DNA of 64,000 bases from Pseudomonas salomonii (GTDB lineage: Bacteria > Pseudomonadota > Gammaproteobacteria > Pseudomonadales > Pseudomonadaceae). Shown piece by piece: positions 24,257 to 32,882 of this stretch. The DNA is taken from positions 242,483-306,482 of the forward strand of contig NZ_FNOX01000007.1 in the NCBI RefSeq assembly GCF_900107155.1. Direction: 5' to 3'. The first letter of the stretch is position 1, and every line of letters starts with the position of its first letter. Under the pieces are notes generated by a model, which was given only the letters and a program-made list of their open reading frames with translations, searched no databases and was not told the DNA's origin. The position numbers and the translations under genes are program-made.

Positions 24257-24928
24257 ATGGCACCACGAGTAAAGACCAGCGAGCGCATTGTGCAAACCAG
24301 CCTGGAGCTTTTTAACCAGCAGGGTGAGCGCAGCGTCAGTACCAACCATATCGCCGCCCATATGGAAATTTCCCCGGGCAACCTGTACTACCACTTCCCC
24401 AACAAGCAGGCGATCATCGCCGTGCTGTTTCGTGAGTACGAAGCGTTGGTGGACAGTTTTCTGCGCCCGCCCCAGGGCCGCGCCGTCACCGTCGAAGACA
24501 AGCGCTTTTACCTGCAGGCCGTGCTGGCCGGCATGTGGCGTTATCGCTTCCTGCATCGGGACCTCGAACACCTGCTGGAAAGCGACCCGGAACTGGCCAC
24601 CGGTTACCGGCGGTTTTCCCAGCGCTGCCTGATCCAGGGTGGGGCCATTTACCAAGGGTTTGTCGACGCCGGCATCCTCAATATGGACCCGGTGCAAACC
24701 GAGGCCCTGACCCTCAATGCCTGGATTATCCTCACCTCGTGGGTGCGGTTTCTGTGCACCACCAATGAAAACTCCGCGCACTTGAGCGCCGAAGCGATCA
24801 AGCGTGGTGTGTATCAGGTGCTGGTGCTGGAGGCGGGGTTTGTCACGCCTCAGGCGAAAGAGGCGGTGGATGCGCTGTTCAAAGAGTTTTACGTGCCGTT
24901 GAACCAGGCACTGGAAGAAGTGAAGTAG
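24257..24928 (+). CDS. TetR-family transcriptional regulator
   Basis: A 223-residue TetR-type regulator. The N-terminal helix-turn-helix covers residues 8-55, with QTSLELFNQQGERSVSTN and the recognition part ISPGNLYYHFPNKQAII. The C-terminal ligand domain is all-helical, with EDKRFYLQAVLAGMWRYRF. It is divergent from the aldehyde dehydrogenase operon, and the palindrome at 24147-24166 is its probable binding site, so it should repress that operon until an alcohol, aldehyde or fatty acyl inducer binds. It corresponds to PA0367. The inducer is unknown. Confidence 0.93.
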   Translation: MAPRVKTSERIVQTSLELFNQQGERSVSTNHIAAHMEISPGNLYYHFPNKQAIIAVLFREYEALVDSFLRPPQGRAVTVEDKRFYLQAVLAGMWRYRFLHRDLEHLLESDPELATGYRRFSQRCLIQGGAIYQGFVDAGILNMDPVQTEALTLNAWIILTSWVRFLCTTNENSAHLSAEAIKRGVYQVLVLEAGFVTPQAKEAVDALFKEFYVPLNQALEEVK

Positions 24929-24961
24929 GACCTATCCCGAATCTGTTTACAGGAGCCCGTC

Positions 24962-25816
24962 ATGCCGCTTGCCCAACTGATCAGCCCCCAGCAATTGGCC
25001 GAACGCCAGAAGGCCGCAGGGCTGGTGATCCTGGATTGTCGTTTTGCCCTTGAAGACCCGGACTACGGGCTGTGCAGCTATGCCGAAGGGCATATCGAAG
25101 GCGCGCAATATGCCGACCTGGAGCGCCACCTCAGTGGGCCGGTGACCAAAGGCGTGACCGGCCGCCACCCGTTGCCGGCGGCGGACACTTTGGTTGCGCA
25201 ACTGCGGGCCTGGGGCATCCATGCCAACACCGACATCGTCCTGTACGACGACGGCCCCGGCGCCTATGCCGCCCGCGCCTGGTGGTTGCTGGCCTGGCTG
25301 GGTAAGCGCGACGGGGTGTTTATCCTGGACGGTGGCCTCAAGGCCTGGCACGCCGCCGGTTTCCCGTTGAGCCTCGATGCGCCGGTGGTTGAGCCGGGAA
25401 CGTTTGCCGGTAAGCCGGACAACCGCCTGCTGCTGGATGCCGAGCATTTGCAAAAACGCTTGGGCGAGCCGGGCCTGACCTTGATCGACGCCCGCGGCCA
25501 GGCGCGTTTTCGCGGCGAAGTGGAGCCGATTGACCCGATTGCCGGGCACATTCCCGGTGCGCAATGTGCGGCGTTCAACGAAAACCTGGGCAGTGACGGC
25601 CGTTTCCTGCCGGCCGATCAGCTTAAACAGCGCTTCGCCGCGCAGTTGCAGGGCCGCTCACCGGATGAACTGGTGGCATATTGCGGTTCGGGCGTGACGG
25701 CGTGCCACAACTTGTTTGCCTTGAGTTTGGCCGGTTACCCGTTGGGCAAGTTGTATGCGGGGTCGTGGAGTGAGTGGATTACCGATCCAGAGCGGGAAAT
25801 TGCAACCGGCGACTGA
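24962..25816 (+). CDS. sseA: 3-mercaptopyruvate/thiosulfate sulfurtransferase, rhodanese family
   Basis: A 284-residue tandem rhodanese. The N-terminal domain is inactive (residues 1-140, LVILDCRFALEDPDYG). The C-terminal domain has the active loop YCGSGVTACHN, with Cys near residue 240. CGSGVTA is the mercaptopyruvate sulfurtransferase signature (E. coli SseA), whereas thiosulfate-specific enzymes have a basic residue after the cysteine. It transfers sulfane sulfur to cyanide or thiols in the cytosol. CAGGAG lies upstream of the ATG. It follows the TetR gene by 33 bases but has no obvious functional link to it. Confidence 0.93.
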   Translation: MPLAQLISPQQLAERQKAAGLVILDCRFALEDPDYGLCSYAEGHIEGAQYADLERHLSGPVTKGVTGRHPLPAADTLVAQLRAWGIHANTDIVLYDDGPGAYAARAWWLLAWLGKRDGVFILDGGLKAWHAAGFPLSLDAPVVEPGTFAGKPDNRLLLDAEHLQKRLGEPGLTLIDARGQARFRGEVEPIDPIAGHIPGAQCAAFNENLGSDGRFLPADQLKQRFAAQLQGRSPDELVAYCGSGVTACHNLFALSLAGYPLGKLYAGSWSEWITDPEREIATGD

Positions 25817-25844
25817 TTTATCAGCCATGTGACCCCAATCAAAC

Positions 25845-25933
25845 TGTGGGAGCTGGCTTGCCTGCGATAGCGGTGTGTCAGCCAATAGTTATCTGACTGA
25901 CACTCCCTCATCGCAGGCAAGCCAGCTCCCACA
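25845..25933. repeat. REPIN F (GCTGGCTTGCCTGCGA type)
   Basis: A complete inverted pair between convergent sseA and the hydrolase gene, with an inner loop of about 40 bases. Its right end is 4 bases from the hydrolase stop codon. Confidence 0.92.
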
Positions 25934-25936
25934 GTT

Positions 25937-26932
25937 TTAACCGTGTTGTGTCAGTAACCATTGCGGAATACGGCGCTCCAGGTAGTAACTGGGGCGCTTG
26001 AGCGTGCCATCCACAAACCCCACATGCCCACCCTTGGCCAACAACTCAAACTCGGTGCAATCCGACAGTTCACTGGCCTCGGGCAGGCTATGAGCAAACA
26101 CGAACGGGTCATCGGCGGCCTGGATAATCAGCGTTGGCGTGCGGATTTCGCCCAGGTAGTAACGGCTCGAGGCGCGACGGTAATAGTCCTCGGCGCTGAG
26201 GAACCCGTGCAACGGCGCGGTCACCCGGCCGTCGAAGTCCCAGAACGTACGCATTTTTTCCAATGAGCCCAGGGCTTCCAGGGTTTTCAGCCCTTCGGCC
26301 CTGCCATCCTCTACAAAGCGGCTTTGCTTGACGCGGATATACGCCAACATCTCGCGCATGAAATGCTTCTGATAAACCCGCGAAAAGCCCAGCCCGATGC
26401 GATCGGCGCACTGGTCCAGTCGAAACGGCACCGACACTGCCGCTGCGCCTTGCAGACCGGATGCCTCGCCGGTTTCGCCCAGGTGCTTGAGCAGCACATT
26501 ACCGCCCAACGAATAACCCACCGCGTACAGCGGCGCCAAGGGGCGCTTGGCCCGCAGATGGGCAATCGCCGCCGCCAGGTCTTCACTGGCACCGGAGTGA
26601 TAGCTGCGGGCCAACAGGTTTGGCTCGCCCGAGCACCCACGCCAATTCAAGGCGGCGCTGGCCCAGCCTTGGGCGGCGAGGGCTTTTTGCAGCCCGGCCA
26701 CGTAGGGCGAGTTGGACGAGCCGGTCAGCCCGTGCAGCACCAGCACCAACGGCGCTTGCGCGTCATGTGGGCCGTGCCAGTCGAGGTCGAGAAAGTCGCC
26801 GTCATCCAGCCACAGGCGTTCGCGTTGGCGTTCGATGTGGGTAGTGGGGCGCCACAGCGGACCCCACAAGGTCTGCAAGTGAGGGTTGCCGAGGCCGAAG
26901 GCGGGTTTGAACAGTTCAGAAGACGGGATCAT
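25937..26932 (-). CDS. Alpha/beta hydrolase, YheT family
   Basis: A 331-residue alpha/beta hydrolase of the YheT/EMB8 class. GNPHLQTLWGPLWRP is the family N-terminal motif, VLVLHGLTGSSNSPYV holds the oxyanion region, GYSLGGNVLLKHLGE carries the nucleophile Ser, and the catalytic Asp (IQAADDPFVF) and His (GGHVGFVDG) follow. The substrate is unknown; members are cytosolic esterases. The frame is open upstream to 26995, but that stretch is low-complexity and REP-like; ATG 26932 (MIPSSELFKPAFG) gives the family start. It is the last gene before the rsmD/peptidase group. Confidence 0.92.
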   Translation of the reverse strand: MIPSSELFKPAFGLGNPHLQTLWGPLWRPTTHIERQRERLWLDDGDFLDLDWHGPHDAQAPLVLVLHGLTGSSNSPYVAGLQKALAAQGWASAALNWRGCSGEPNLLARSYHSGASEDLAAAIAHLRAKRPLAPLYAVGYSLGGNVLLKHLGETGEASGLQGAAAVSVPFRLDQCADRIGLGFSRVYQKHFMREMLAYIRVKQSRFVEDGRAEGLKTLEALGSLEKMRTFWDFDGRVTAPLHGFLSAEDYYRRASSRYYLGEIRTPTLIIQAADDPFVFAHSLPEASELSDCTEFELLAKGGHVGFVDGTLKRPSYYLERRIPQWLLTQHG

Positions 26933-27013
26933 GAAACTCTCGGTAGCAAGCGAACTCACTGTGGCATGCGAGCTTGTTGTGGCAAGCCTGCTCACTACAA
27001 CATTTACCTAAGG

Positions 27014-27631
27014 TTAAGCAGCGCTTTCAACCAACCGGTGCCACAACGCGTAATACACCCGACCGGACTTCTGCTCCCGGTGCAGGCGCCAGCTGCCCGG
27101 CAGGCCGAGGGTCGACGGCGCGGTCTCGCTTTCAGTGTAGATCCACGCGTCGGGTGCCAGCCACTGGCGTTCCTCCAGCAACGCACACACCGTCGGCAAC
27201 AGGTTCTGGTTGAACGGCGGGTCGAGGAACACCACGTCGTATTCGCTGGCCGCCTGGGTTTCCAGGTAGCGCAGTGCATCGGCGGTCTGCACCTGGCCGG
27301 TGGTGCAGCGCAGTGTGCCCAAGTGTTCCTTGAGGCTGGATACCGCCACATTGCTGGCATCCAGCGCCTGGCCCTGGGCCGCGCCACGGGACAGCGCCTC
27401 CAGGAACAGCGCGCCACTGCCGGCGAACGGGTCCAGTACCTTGGCGCCGCCGATATACGGCGCGAGCCAGTTGAACAGGGTTTCACGCACGCGGTCCGGC
27501 GTTGGGCGCAGGCCCACGACGTCGGGGAAACTCAGCTTGCGGCTGCCCCATTCACCGCCAATGATGCGTAGTTGGCCCACACCGTTATGCACGTTGTGGA
27601 CAGGTTTTTTCGGGCGAGATGAACTGGCCAT
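27014..27631 (-). CDS. rsmD: 16S rRNA (guanine-966-N2)-methyltransferase
   Basis: A 205-residue SAM-dependent methyltransferase acting on G966 of 16S rRNA during 30S assembly. LRIIGGEWGSRKLSFP is the family N-terminal motif, VLDPFAGSGALFLEALSRGA is SAM motif I, and VVFLDPPFNQN is the catalytic N/DPPF motif. It overlaps the stop of the upstream M16 peptidase gene by one base (TAATG), so it is translationally coupled to it. It corresponds to PA0370. Confidence 0.96.
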   Translation of the reverse strand: MASSSRPKKPVHNVHNGVGQLRIIGGEWGSRKLSFPDVVGLRPTPDRVRETLFNWLAPYIGGAKVLDPFAGSGALFLEALSRGAAQGQALDASNVAVSSLKEHLGTLRCTTGQVQTADALRYLETQAASEYDVVFLDPPFNQNLLPTVCALLEERQWLAPDAWIYTESETAPSTLGLPGSWRLHREQKSGRVYYALWHRLVESAA

Positions 27632-29121
27632 TAATGCTCCGGAACCCCGAGCGGCTGCTCGGCGGGTTTATCAGTGGGGGGCGGTAGTGGCTTTTGCGCA
27701 ATCGTCGGGCCGGCGGTCACGATGACCATCTTGTCGGCGCTCAAGTGTTTATTCATTGCAGCCTTGACCTGCTCTACGGTCAGGGCCTGGGATTGTTTCA
27801 TGAAATCCTCAAGATAGCTCAGCGGCAGGTTATAGAAACCCATGGCGCCCAGTTGCCCGACGATATCGGCGTTGCTCGCCGTGGACAGCGGGAAGCTGCC
27901 GGCCAGCTCACGCTTGGCGTCGTCCAGTTCCTTTTGCGTGGGGCCGGTCTTGAGGTAATCGGCCAGCACGTCTTCAACCAGGCGCAGGGTGCCGCCGCTC
28001 ATTTCGGCACGGGTCTGCAGGTTGATCATGAACGGGCCACGCACCTGCATCGGCGAGAAACCGGAGTAAACGCCGTAGGTCAGGCCGCGCTTCTCACGCA
28101 CTTCGCTCATTAAGCGGGTGCCGAAACCGCCGCCGCCGAGGATCTGGTTGCCCAGGGACAAGGCGGCGTAGTCCGGGTCGGCGCGGTCGATGCCCAGTTG
28201 CGCGAACAGCAAATGGGTTTGCTTGGACGGGAACTCGATATGGCTCAGGCCAGCTTTCGGCTCGGTCGGCTGGGCGATCTTGGCCAGGGCCGGGCCTTTG
28301 GGCAGCGATGCGGAGACCTTGGCCGTCATGGCTTGCGCCTCGGCGCGAGTCAGATCGCCCACCACGGCGATCACTGCGTTGCCCGCCGCATAAGCCTTGG
28401 CGTGGAACGCCTGCAACTGCGCCAGGGTAATCGCCGGAACGCTCTCGGGCGTGCCTTCGCTTGGGTGCGCGTAAGGGTGGTCGCCGTACAAGCGCTTGAA
28501 CAGCTCAAGACTGGCCAGCTTGCCGGGGTTCTGTTTCTGATATTCAAAACCGGCAAGAATCTGGTTCTTGATGCGCGCCAGGGAGTCGGCCGGGAAAGTC
28601 GGCTTGCCGATCACTTGGTCAAACAGCGCCAGGGCCGCGTCGCGCTTGTCGCTGTCGCTCAGGCTGCGCAGGGACACCAACGCCATGTCGCGAAAAGCGC
28701 CATTGCCGAAGTCGGCGCCCAGCCCTTCAAAGCCGCTGGCGATCTGGCTGACATCCTTGCCCGGTATGCCTTCGTTGAGCATGGCGTTGGTCAGCAGCGC
28801 CACGCCGGGCGTGTTGCCGTCCTGGCTGCTGCCGGCGGCGAACAGGATGCGCATGTCGAACATCGGCAGTTCGTGAGCTTCGACGAACAGCACCTTGGCG
28901 CCTTCGGCGGTGGTCCAGGTTTGCACGTCGAGCTTGCGGTTGGTCGGCGCCTTGCCGTCCAGTTCCGCCAAAGATTGCAATTTGTTGGCCGATTGCGCCT
29001 TGTCCAGGGCCTGGCTGGCCACCGATTCACTCGGGCGCAGGAAGTACACGGCGCTGGCGGCGATCAGGGTGACGACGACCAGGCCGGGGAAGATCAGGCG
29101 GCTGCTTTTGCGATTACTCAT
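27631..29121 (-). CDS. M16-family peptidase-like protein, non-catalytic partner
   Basis: A 496-residue M16B protein anchored by an N-terminal hydrophobic segment (residues 9-28, LIFPGLVVVTLIAASAVYFL). At the place of the HxxEH zinc motif it reads GVALLTNAMLNEG, so the metal ligands are gone. M16B enzymes often work as a heterodimer of one active and one inactive subunit, and the next gene upstream encodes the active one. The C-terminal half keeps the substrate-clamp region (GFGTRLMSEVREKRGLTYGV). The start ATG 29121 overlaps the end of the active subunit by 8 bases; the frame extends to 29145 without a better start. It corresponds to PA0371. Confidence 0.92.
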   Translation of the reverse strand: MSNRKSSRLIFPGLVVVTLIAASAVYFLRPSESVASQALDKAQSANKLQSLAELDGKAPTNRKLDVQTWTTAEGAKVLFVEAHELPMFDMRILFAAGSSQDGNTPGVALLTNAMLNEGIPGKDVSQIASGFEGLGADFGNGAFRDMALVSLRSLSDSDKRDAALALFDQVIGKPTFPADSLARIKNQILAGFEYQKQNPGKLASLELFKRLYGDHPYAHPSEGTPESVPAITLAQLQAFHAKAYAAGNAVIAVVGDLTRAEAQAMTAKVSASLPKGPALAKIAQPTEPKAGLSHIEFPSKQTHLLFAQLGIDRADPDYAALSLGNQILGGGGFGTRLMSEVREKRGLTYGVYSGFSPMQVRGPFMINLQTRAEMSGGTLRLVEDVLADYLKTGPTQKELDDAKRELAGSFPLSTASNADIVGQLGAMGFYNLPLSYLEDFMKQSQALTVEQVKAAMNKHLSADKMVIVTAGPTIAQKPLPPPTDKPAEQPLGVPEH

Positions 29122-30469
29122 GAGCGGTCTCCTCGGGCAAAACATGGGCGACGCTCAAACGTTCGCGGGTGAAATAAGTCCGTGCGGCTTTCTGGATATC
29201 TTCCGGGGTCACGCTTTGCAGGTCGGCAAGCTCGGTGTCCATGAGTTTCCACGACAGGCCGACGGTTTCCAGCGAGCCGATGGCCGTGGCCTGGCTGGTG
29301 ATGGAATCACGCTGGTAAACCACACCGGCAATCACTTGGGCGCGGATACGCTCCAGTTCTTCGGTGGTCGGCGGCTTGGCTTTCAGCTCGTCGAGCAAAC
29401 GCCACAGGCCGGCTTCGGCCTGGGCAATGGTCTTTTTCTTCTGTTGGTTCGGCGTGGCGCTCAATGTGAACAGGCTGTCACCACGGGTATAGGCGTCGTA
29501 GCTGGTGGAGGCGCCGGAGACCAGCTCTTCACCGCGCTCCAGTTGCTCCGAGATACGTGCGCTGTAGCCGCCATCCAGCAGGGCCGAGAGCAGGCGCAAG
29601 GCTTGCACCGAGCGCTTGTCTTCGGCAGTCGCCAGGCCCGGCACGTTGAAGCCGAGGATCACGCTTGGCAGTTGGGTCTGCACGTGCAGGGTCAGCAAGC
29701 GCTCGCCAGGTTCGGCCAGCTCCAGCGGGATCTTGGCCGGTGGCACGTCACGCTTGGGGATTGGGCCGAAGTAGCGCTGGGCGAGTTTCTTGACCTCGTC
29801 CGGCGTTACGTCGCCGACCACCACCAGTGTGGCGTTGTTCGGCACATACCAGGACTGGTACCAGTGGCGCAGTTCTTCGACTTTCATGCGCTCAAGGTCA
29901 GCCATCCAGCCGATGGTCGGGGTGTGGTAGCCGCTGGCCGGGTAGGCCATCGCCTTGAAGCGTTCATAGGCCTTGGACATCGGGTTGTCGTCGGTACGCA
30001 GGCGGCGTTCTTCCTTGATTACCTCGATTTCGCGGCTGAACTCATCAGCCGGCAGGCGCAGGCTGGCCATGCGGTCGGCTTCCAGCTCGAAAGCCACGCC
30101 CAGGCGGTCACGCGCCAGTACCTGGTAGTACGCGGTGTAGTCATCGCTGGTGAAGGCGTTTTCTTCGGCGCCGAGGTCGCGCAGGATCAGCGAGGCTTCG
30201 CCGGGACCGACCTTGGCGCTGCCTTTGAACATCATGTGTTCCAGGGCGTGGGACAAACCGGTCTGGCCCGGGGTTTCGTAGCTCGAGCCGACCTTGTACC
30301 AGACCTGGGAAACCACCACAGGCGCGCGATGGTCTTCGCGCACGACCACTTTAAGGCCGTTATCGAGGGTGAATTCATGGGTGGGTTGTGGGTCGGCAGC
30401 CAAGGCTGAAAGAGGCAGACAAACTGTGCTGAGCAGCAGGCCTGCGGCGCGGCGGGCTAGAGCAATCAT
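29114..30469 (-). CDS. M16-family zinc peptidase, active subunit
   Basis: A 451-residue pitrilysin-type metallopeptidase with a Sec signal peptide (cleavage after LSALA, residue 24), so it is probably periplasmic. The zinc motif HALEH is in GQTGLSHALEHMMFKGS, and the downstream glutamate is in GEENAFTSDDYTAYYQ. It lies first in the unit with the inactive M16 partner and rsmD. The frame is open upstream to 30571; ATG 30469 gives a clean signal peptide and is chosen. The substrates of this pair are not known to me. It corresponds to PA0372. Confidence 0.93.
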   Translation of the reverse strand: MIALARRAAGLLLSTVCLPLSALAADPQPTHEFTLDNGLKVVVREDHRAPVVVSQVWYKVGSSYETPGQTGLSHALEHMMFKGSAKVGPGEASLILRDLGAEENAFTSDDYTAYYQVLARDRLGVAFELEADRMASLRLPADEFSREIEVIKEERRLRTDDNPMSKAYERFKAMAYPASGYHTPTIGWMADLERMKVEELRHWYQSWYVPNNATLVVVGDVTPDEVKKLAQRYFGPIPKRDVPPAKIPLELAEPGERLLTLHVQTQLPSVILGFNVPGLATAEDKRSVQALRLLSALLDGGYSARISEQLERGEELVSGASTSYDAYTRGDSLFTLSATPNQQKKKTIAQAEAGLWRLLDELKAKPPTTEELERIRAQVIAGVVYQRDSITSQATAIGSLETVGLSWKLMDTELADLQSVTPEDIQKAARTYFTRERLSVAHVLPEETAHE

Positions 30470-30807
30470 TCGTGTTTTAACCTGTTGGGCTACCCGCTTG
30501 GTCTTAGCGTCGGCGGGCGAGGAGGTGCTAGGATACTGATCCGATTCAGGGGCGGCCACTGCGGCGGTCATATGGTTCCGGATCGAGTCGTAGGAATGTA
30601 GGAGTTGGCGCTGGGTTTCCCCGACGATCTTCTACTTTTCGCCGATTTTGTCGCTTCAGTCCTTTATTGAAACGATTTGTTGAGGCCTTTATTTACGCCT
30701 TACAAAATGTTGCGCATGAACAAGCGAGCGTTAACGCAGTCTGTTCTGCATCGAATTTATTTACCGAGGCGCCCTGGCGCATCGCTACTTTGAGATAGCC
30801 GTCCTCC
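30470..30807. other. Divergent intergenic region between the M16 peptidase and ftsY
   Basis: 338 bases without a convincing gene. The left 100 bases continue the open frame of the peptidase on the minus strand but lack coding character. The middle is plain. The right part is AT-richer and holds a candidate ftsY promoter at 30667-30695. No repeat or RNA gene was recognised. Confidence 0.7.
30667..30695 (+). promoter_or_regulatory. Candidate sigma-70 promoter for ftsY-ftsE-ftsX
   Basis: TTGAAA (30667-30672), a 17-base spacer and TATTTA (30690-30695). Transcription would begin near 30702, giving a leader of about 105 bases before the ftsY ATG. Confidence 0.5.
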
Positions 30808-32214
30808 ATGTTTGGTTCCAACGACGACAAGAAGAGCCCAGCTGCGGCTGGCGAGAAAAAAGGCCTGTTCGGATGGTTGCGCAAAAAGCCGCAGGAAACC
30901 GTCGTCGAACAGCCACAGGTTCAGCCTGAGCCGATTCCAGAACCGGTCATAGACGCTGAGCCGCCCGCGCCGGTGGTGCTGCCGATGGCCGAGCCGGTGT
31001 TGCAACCGGTGGTTGAGCCAGAGCCTGCGCCCGAGCACACGCCGTGGCTGGAACTGCCGGTGGCTGAAGAGCCTGTGGCACTGGTTGAAGATGTACAGGC
31101 CGAGCACGTCACGCCGCCGATTCCAGCGGTTGTTGAGCCGGTTGCAGTGGTCGTTGAAGCGCCTGCGCCCGTCACTGTTGAGCCTGCGCCTGCGCCTGCA
31201 CCTGCACCTGTTGTGGTTGCCGCTCCCGCCATTATCGAGCCGCCGGTTGCCCCGGAGCCTGTTGTGGCTGCCGTTGAAACCAGCAAAACCGGGTTCTTCG
31301 CCCGCCTCAAGCAAGGCCTGAGCAAAACCAGCGCCAGCATCGGCGAAGGCATGGCCAGCCTGTTCCTGGGCAAGAAGGTCATCGATGACGAGCTGCTGGA
31401 AGACATCGAAACCCGTCTGCTCACCGCCGACGTGGGCGTTGAAGCCACTGCCGTGATCATCCAGAGCCTGACCCAGAAGGTTGCGCGCAAGCAGCTGACC
31501 GACGCCGATGCGCTCTACAAGTCCCTGCAGGCCGAACTGGCTGCGATGCTTAAACCTGTAGAAGCCCCGCTGGTGATCACGCCGAACAAGCCGTTCGTGA
31601 TTCTGGTGGTCGGCGTCAACGGCGCCGGCAAAACCACCACCATCGGCAAACTGGCCAAGAAGCTGCAGTCCGAAGGCAAAAAAGTCATGCTCGCCGCCGG
31701 TGACACTTTCCGTGCCGCTGCCGTGGAGCAGCTGCAGGTCTGGGGTGAGCGCAACAAGATCCCGGTCATCGCCCAGCACACGGGCGCCGATTCCGCCTCG
31801 GTGATCTTCGATGCCGTGCAGGCTGCCAAGGCCCGTAACATCGACGTGTTGATCGCTGATACCGCCGGTCGTCTGCACACCAAAGACAACTTGATGGAAG
31901 AGCTGAAGAAAGTGCGCCGCGTGATCGGCAAGCTCGACGCTGACGCCCCGCACGAAGTGCTGCTGGTGCTCGACGCCGGTACCGGTCAGAACGCTATCAG
32001 CCAGGCCAAACAATTCAACCAGACGGTGCAACTGACCGGCCTGGCATTGACTAAGCTCGACGGCACGGCCAAGGGCGGCGTGATCTTCGCCCTGGCCAAA
32101 CAGTTCGGGTTGCCGATTCGTTATATCGGTGTCGGTGAAGGTATCGACGACCTGCGCACCTTTGAAGCCGAACCCTTTGTACAGGCACTTTTCGCCGAGC
32201 GGGAGCGTTCATGA
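30808..32214 (+). CDS. ftsY: Signal recognition particle receptor FtsY
   Basis: The SRP receptor GTPase that docks ribosome-SRP complexes at the inner membrane; 468 residues. Residues 1-150 form the A domain, which here is a long proline/valine/glutamate-rich stretch with repeats such as VEPAPAPAPAPVVVA. The NG domain follows: the N part begins near residue 155 (TGFFARLKQGLSKT), and the GTPase has GVNGAGKTTTIGKLA (G1), DTAGRLHTKDNLMEEL (G3) and TKLDGTAKGG (G4). It heads the ftsY-ftsE-ftsX operon and overlaps ftsE by 4 bases. Confidence 0.98.
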   Translation: MFGSNDDKKSPAAAGEKKGLFGWLRKKPQETVVEQPQVQPEPIPEPVIDAEPPAPVVLPMAEPVLQPVVEPEPAPEHTPWLELPVAEEPVALVEDVQAEHVTPPIPAVVEPVAVVVEAPAPVTVEPAPAPAPAPVVVAAPAIIEPPVAPEPVVAAVETSKTGFFARLKQGLSKTSASIGEGMASLFLGKKVIDDELLEDIETRLLTADVGVEATAVIIQSLTQKVARKQLTDADALYKSLQAELAAMLKPVEAPLVITPNKPFVILVVGVNGAGKTTTIGKLAKKLQSEGKKVMLAAGDTFRAAAVEQLQVWGERNKIPVIAQHTGADSASVIFDAVQAAKARNIDVLIADTAGRLHTKDNLMEELKKVRRVIGKLDADAPHEVLLVLDAGTGQNAISQAKQFNQTVQLTGLALTKLDGTAKGGVIFALAKQFGLPIRYIGVGEGIDDLRTFEAEPFVQALFAERERS

Positions 32215-32882
32215 TTCGATTCGAACAGGTCGGTAAACGCTACGCCAACGGGCATGTGGGCTTGCATGAGCTGAGCTTTCGAGTACGGCGTGGCGAGTTT
32301 CTGTTTGTAACCGGCCACTCGGGCGCCGGTAAAAGTACGCTGCTGCGCCTGTTGCTGGCGATGGAGCGCCCGACCACCGGCAAGCTGCTGCTGGCCGGCC
32401 AGGATCTGGCGACCATCAGCAATGCGCAGATCCCGTTCCTGCGCCGCCAGATCGGCGTAGTGTTCCAGAACCATCAGTTGCTGTTCGATCGCACGGTGTT
32501 CAACAACATTGCCTTGCCGTTGCAGATTCTCGGCCTGTCCAAGGCTGAAATCGTCAAACGCGTGGATTCGGCTCTGGAGCGCGTGGCGCTGTCGGACAAG
32601 ACCGACCTGTATCCGGGCGACCTGTCCACCGGCCAGCAACAGCGCGTCGGCATCGCCCGCGCCATCGTCCACCGCCCGGCCTTGCTGCTGGCGGATGAGC
32701 CTACCGGTAACCTTGACCCGCGTCTGGCGGCTGAGATCATGGGCGTGTTCGAAGACATCAACCGCCTGGGCACCAGCGTGCTGATCGCCAGTCATGACCT
32801 GGCACTGATCGCCCGCATGCGCCACCGCATGCTGACCTTGCAACGCGGCCGCCTGATCGGCGACGGGGAGGCTGGCGTATGA
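32211..32882 (+). CDS. ftsE: Cell division ATP-binding protein FtsE
   Basis: A 223-residue ABC ATPase that works with FtsX at the septum to control peptidoglycan hydrolase activity. Walker A is GHSGAGKST, the signature is LSTGQQQRVGIARAI, Walker B is LLLADEPTGNLDP, and the H-loop is ASHD. It overlaps both neighbours by 4 bases, showing tight coupling in the conserved ftsYEX order. Confidence 0.98.
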   Translation: MIRFEQVGKRYANGHVGLHELSFRVRRGEFLFVTGHSGAGKSTLLRLLLAMERPTTGKLLLAGQDLATISNAQIPFLRRQIGVVFQNHQLLFDRTVFNNIALPLQILGLSKAEIVKRVDSALERVALSDKTDLYPGDLSTGQQQRVGIARAIVHRPALLLADEPTGNLDPRLAAEIMGVFEDINRLGTSVLIASHDLALIARMRHRMLTLQRGRLIGDGEAGV

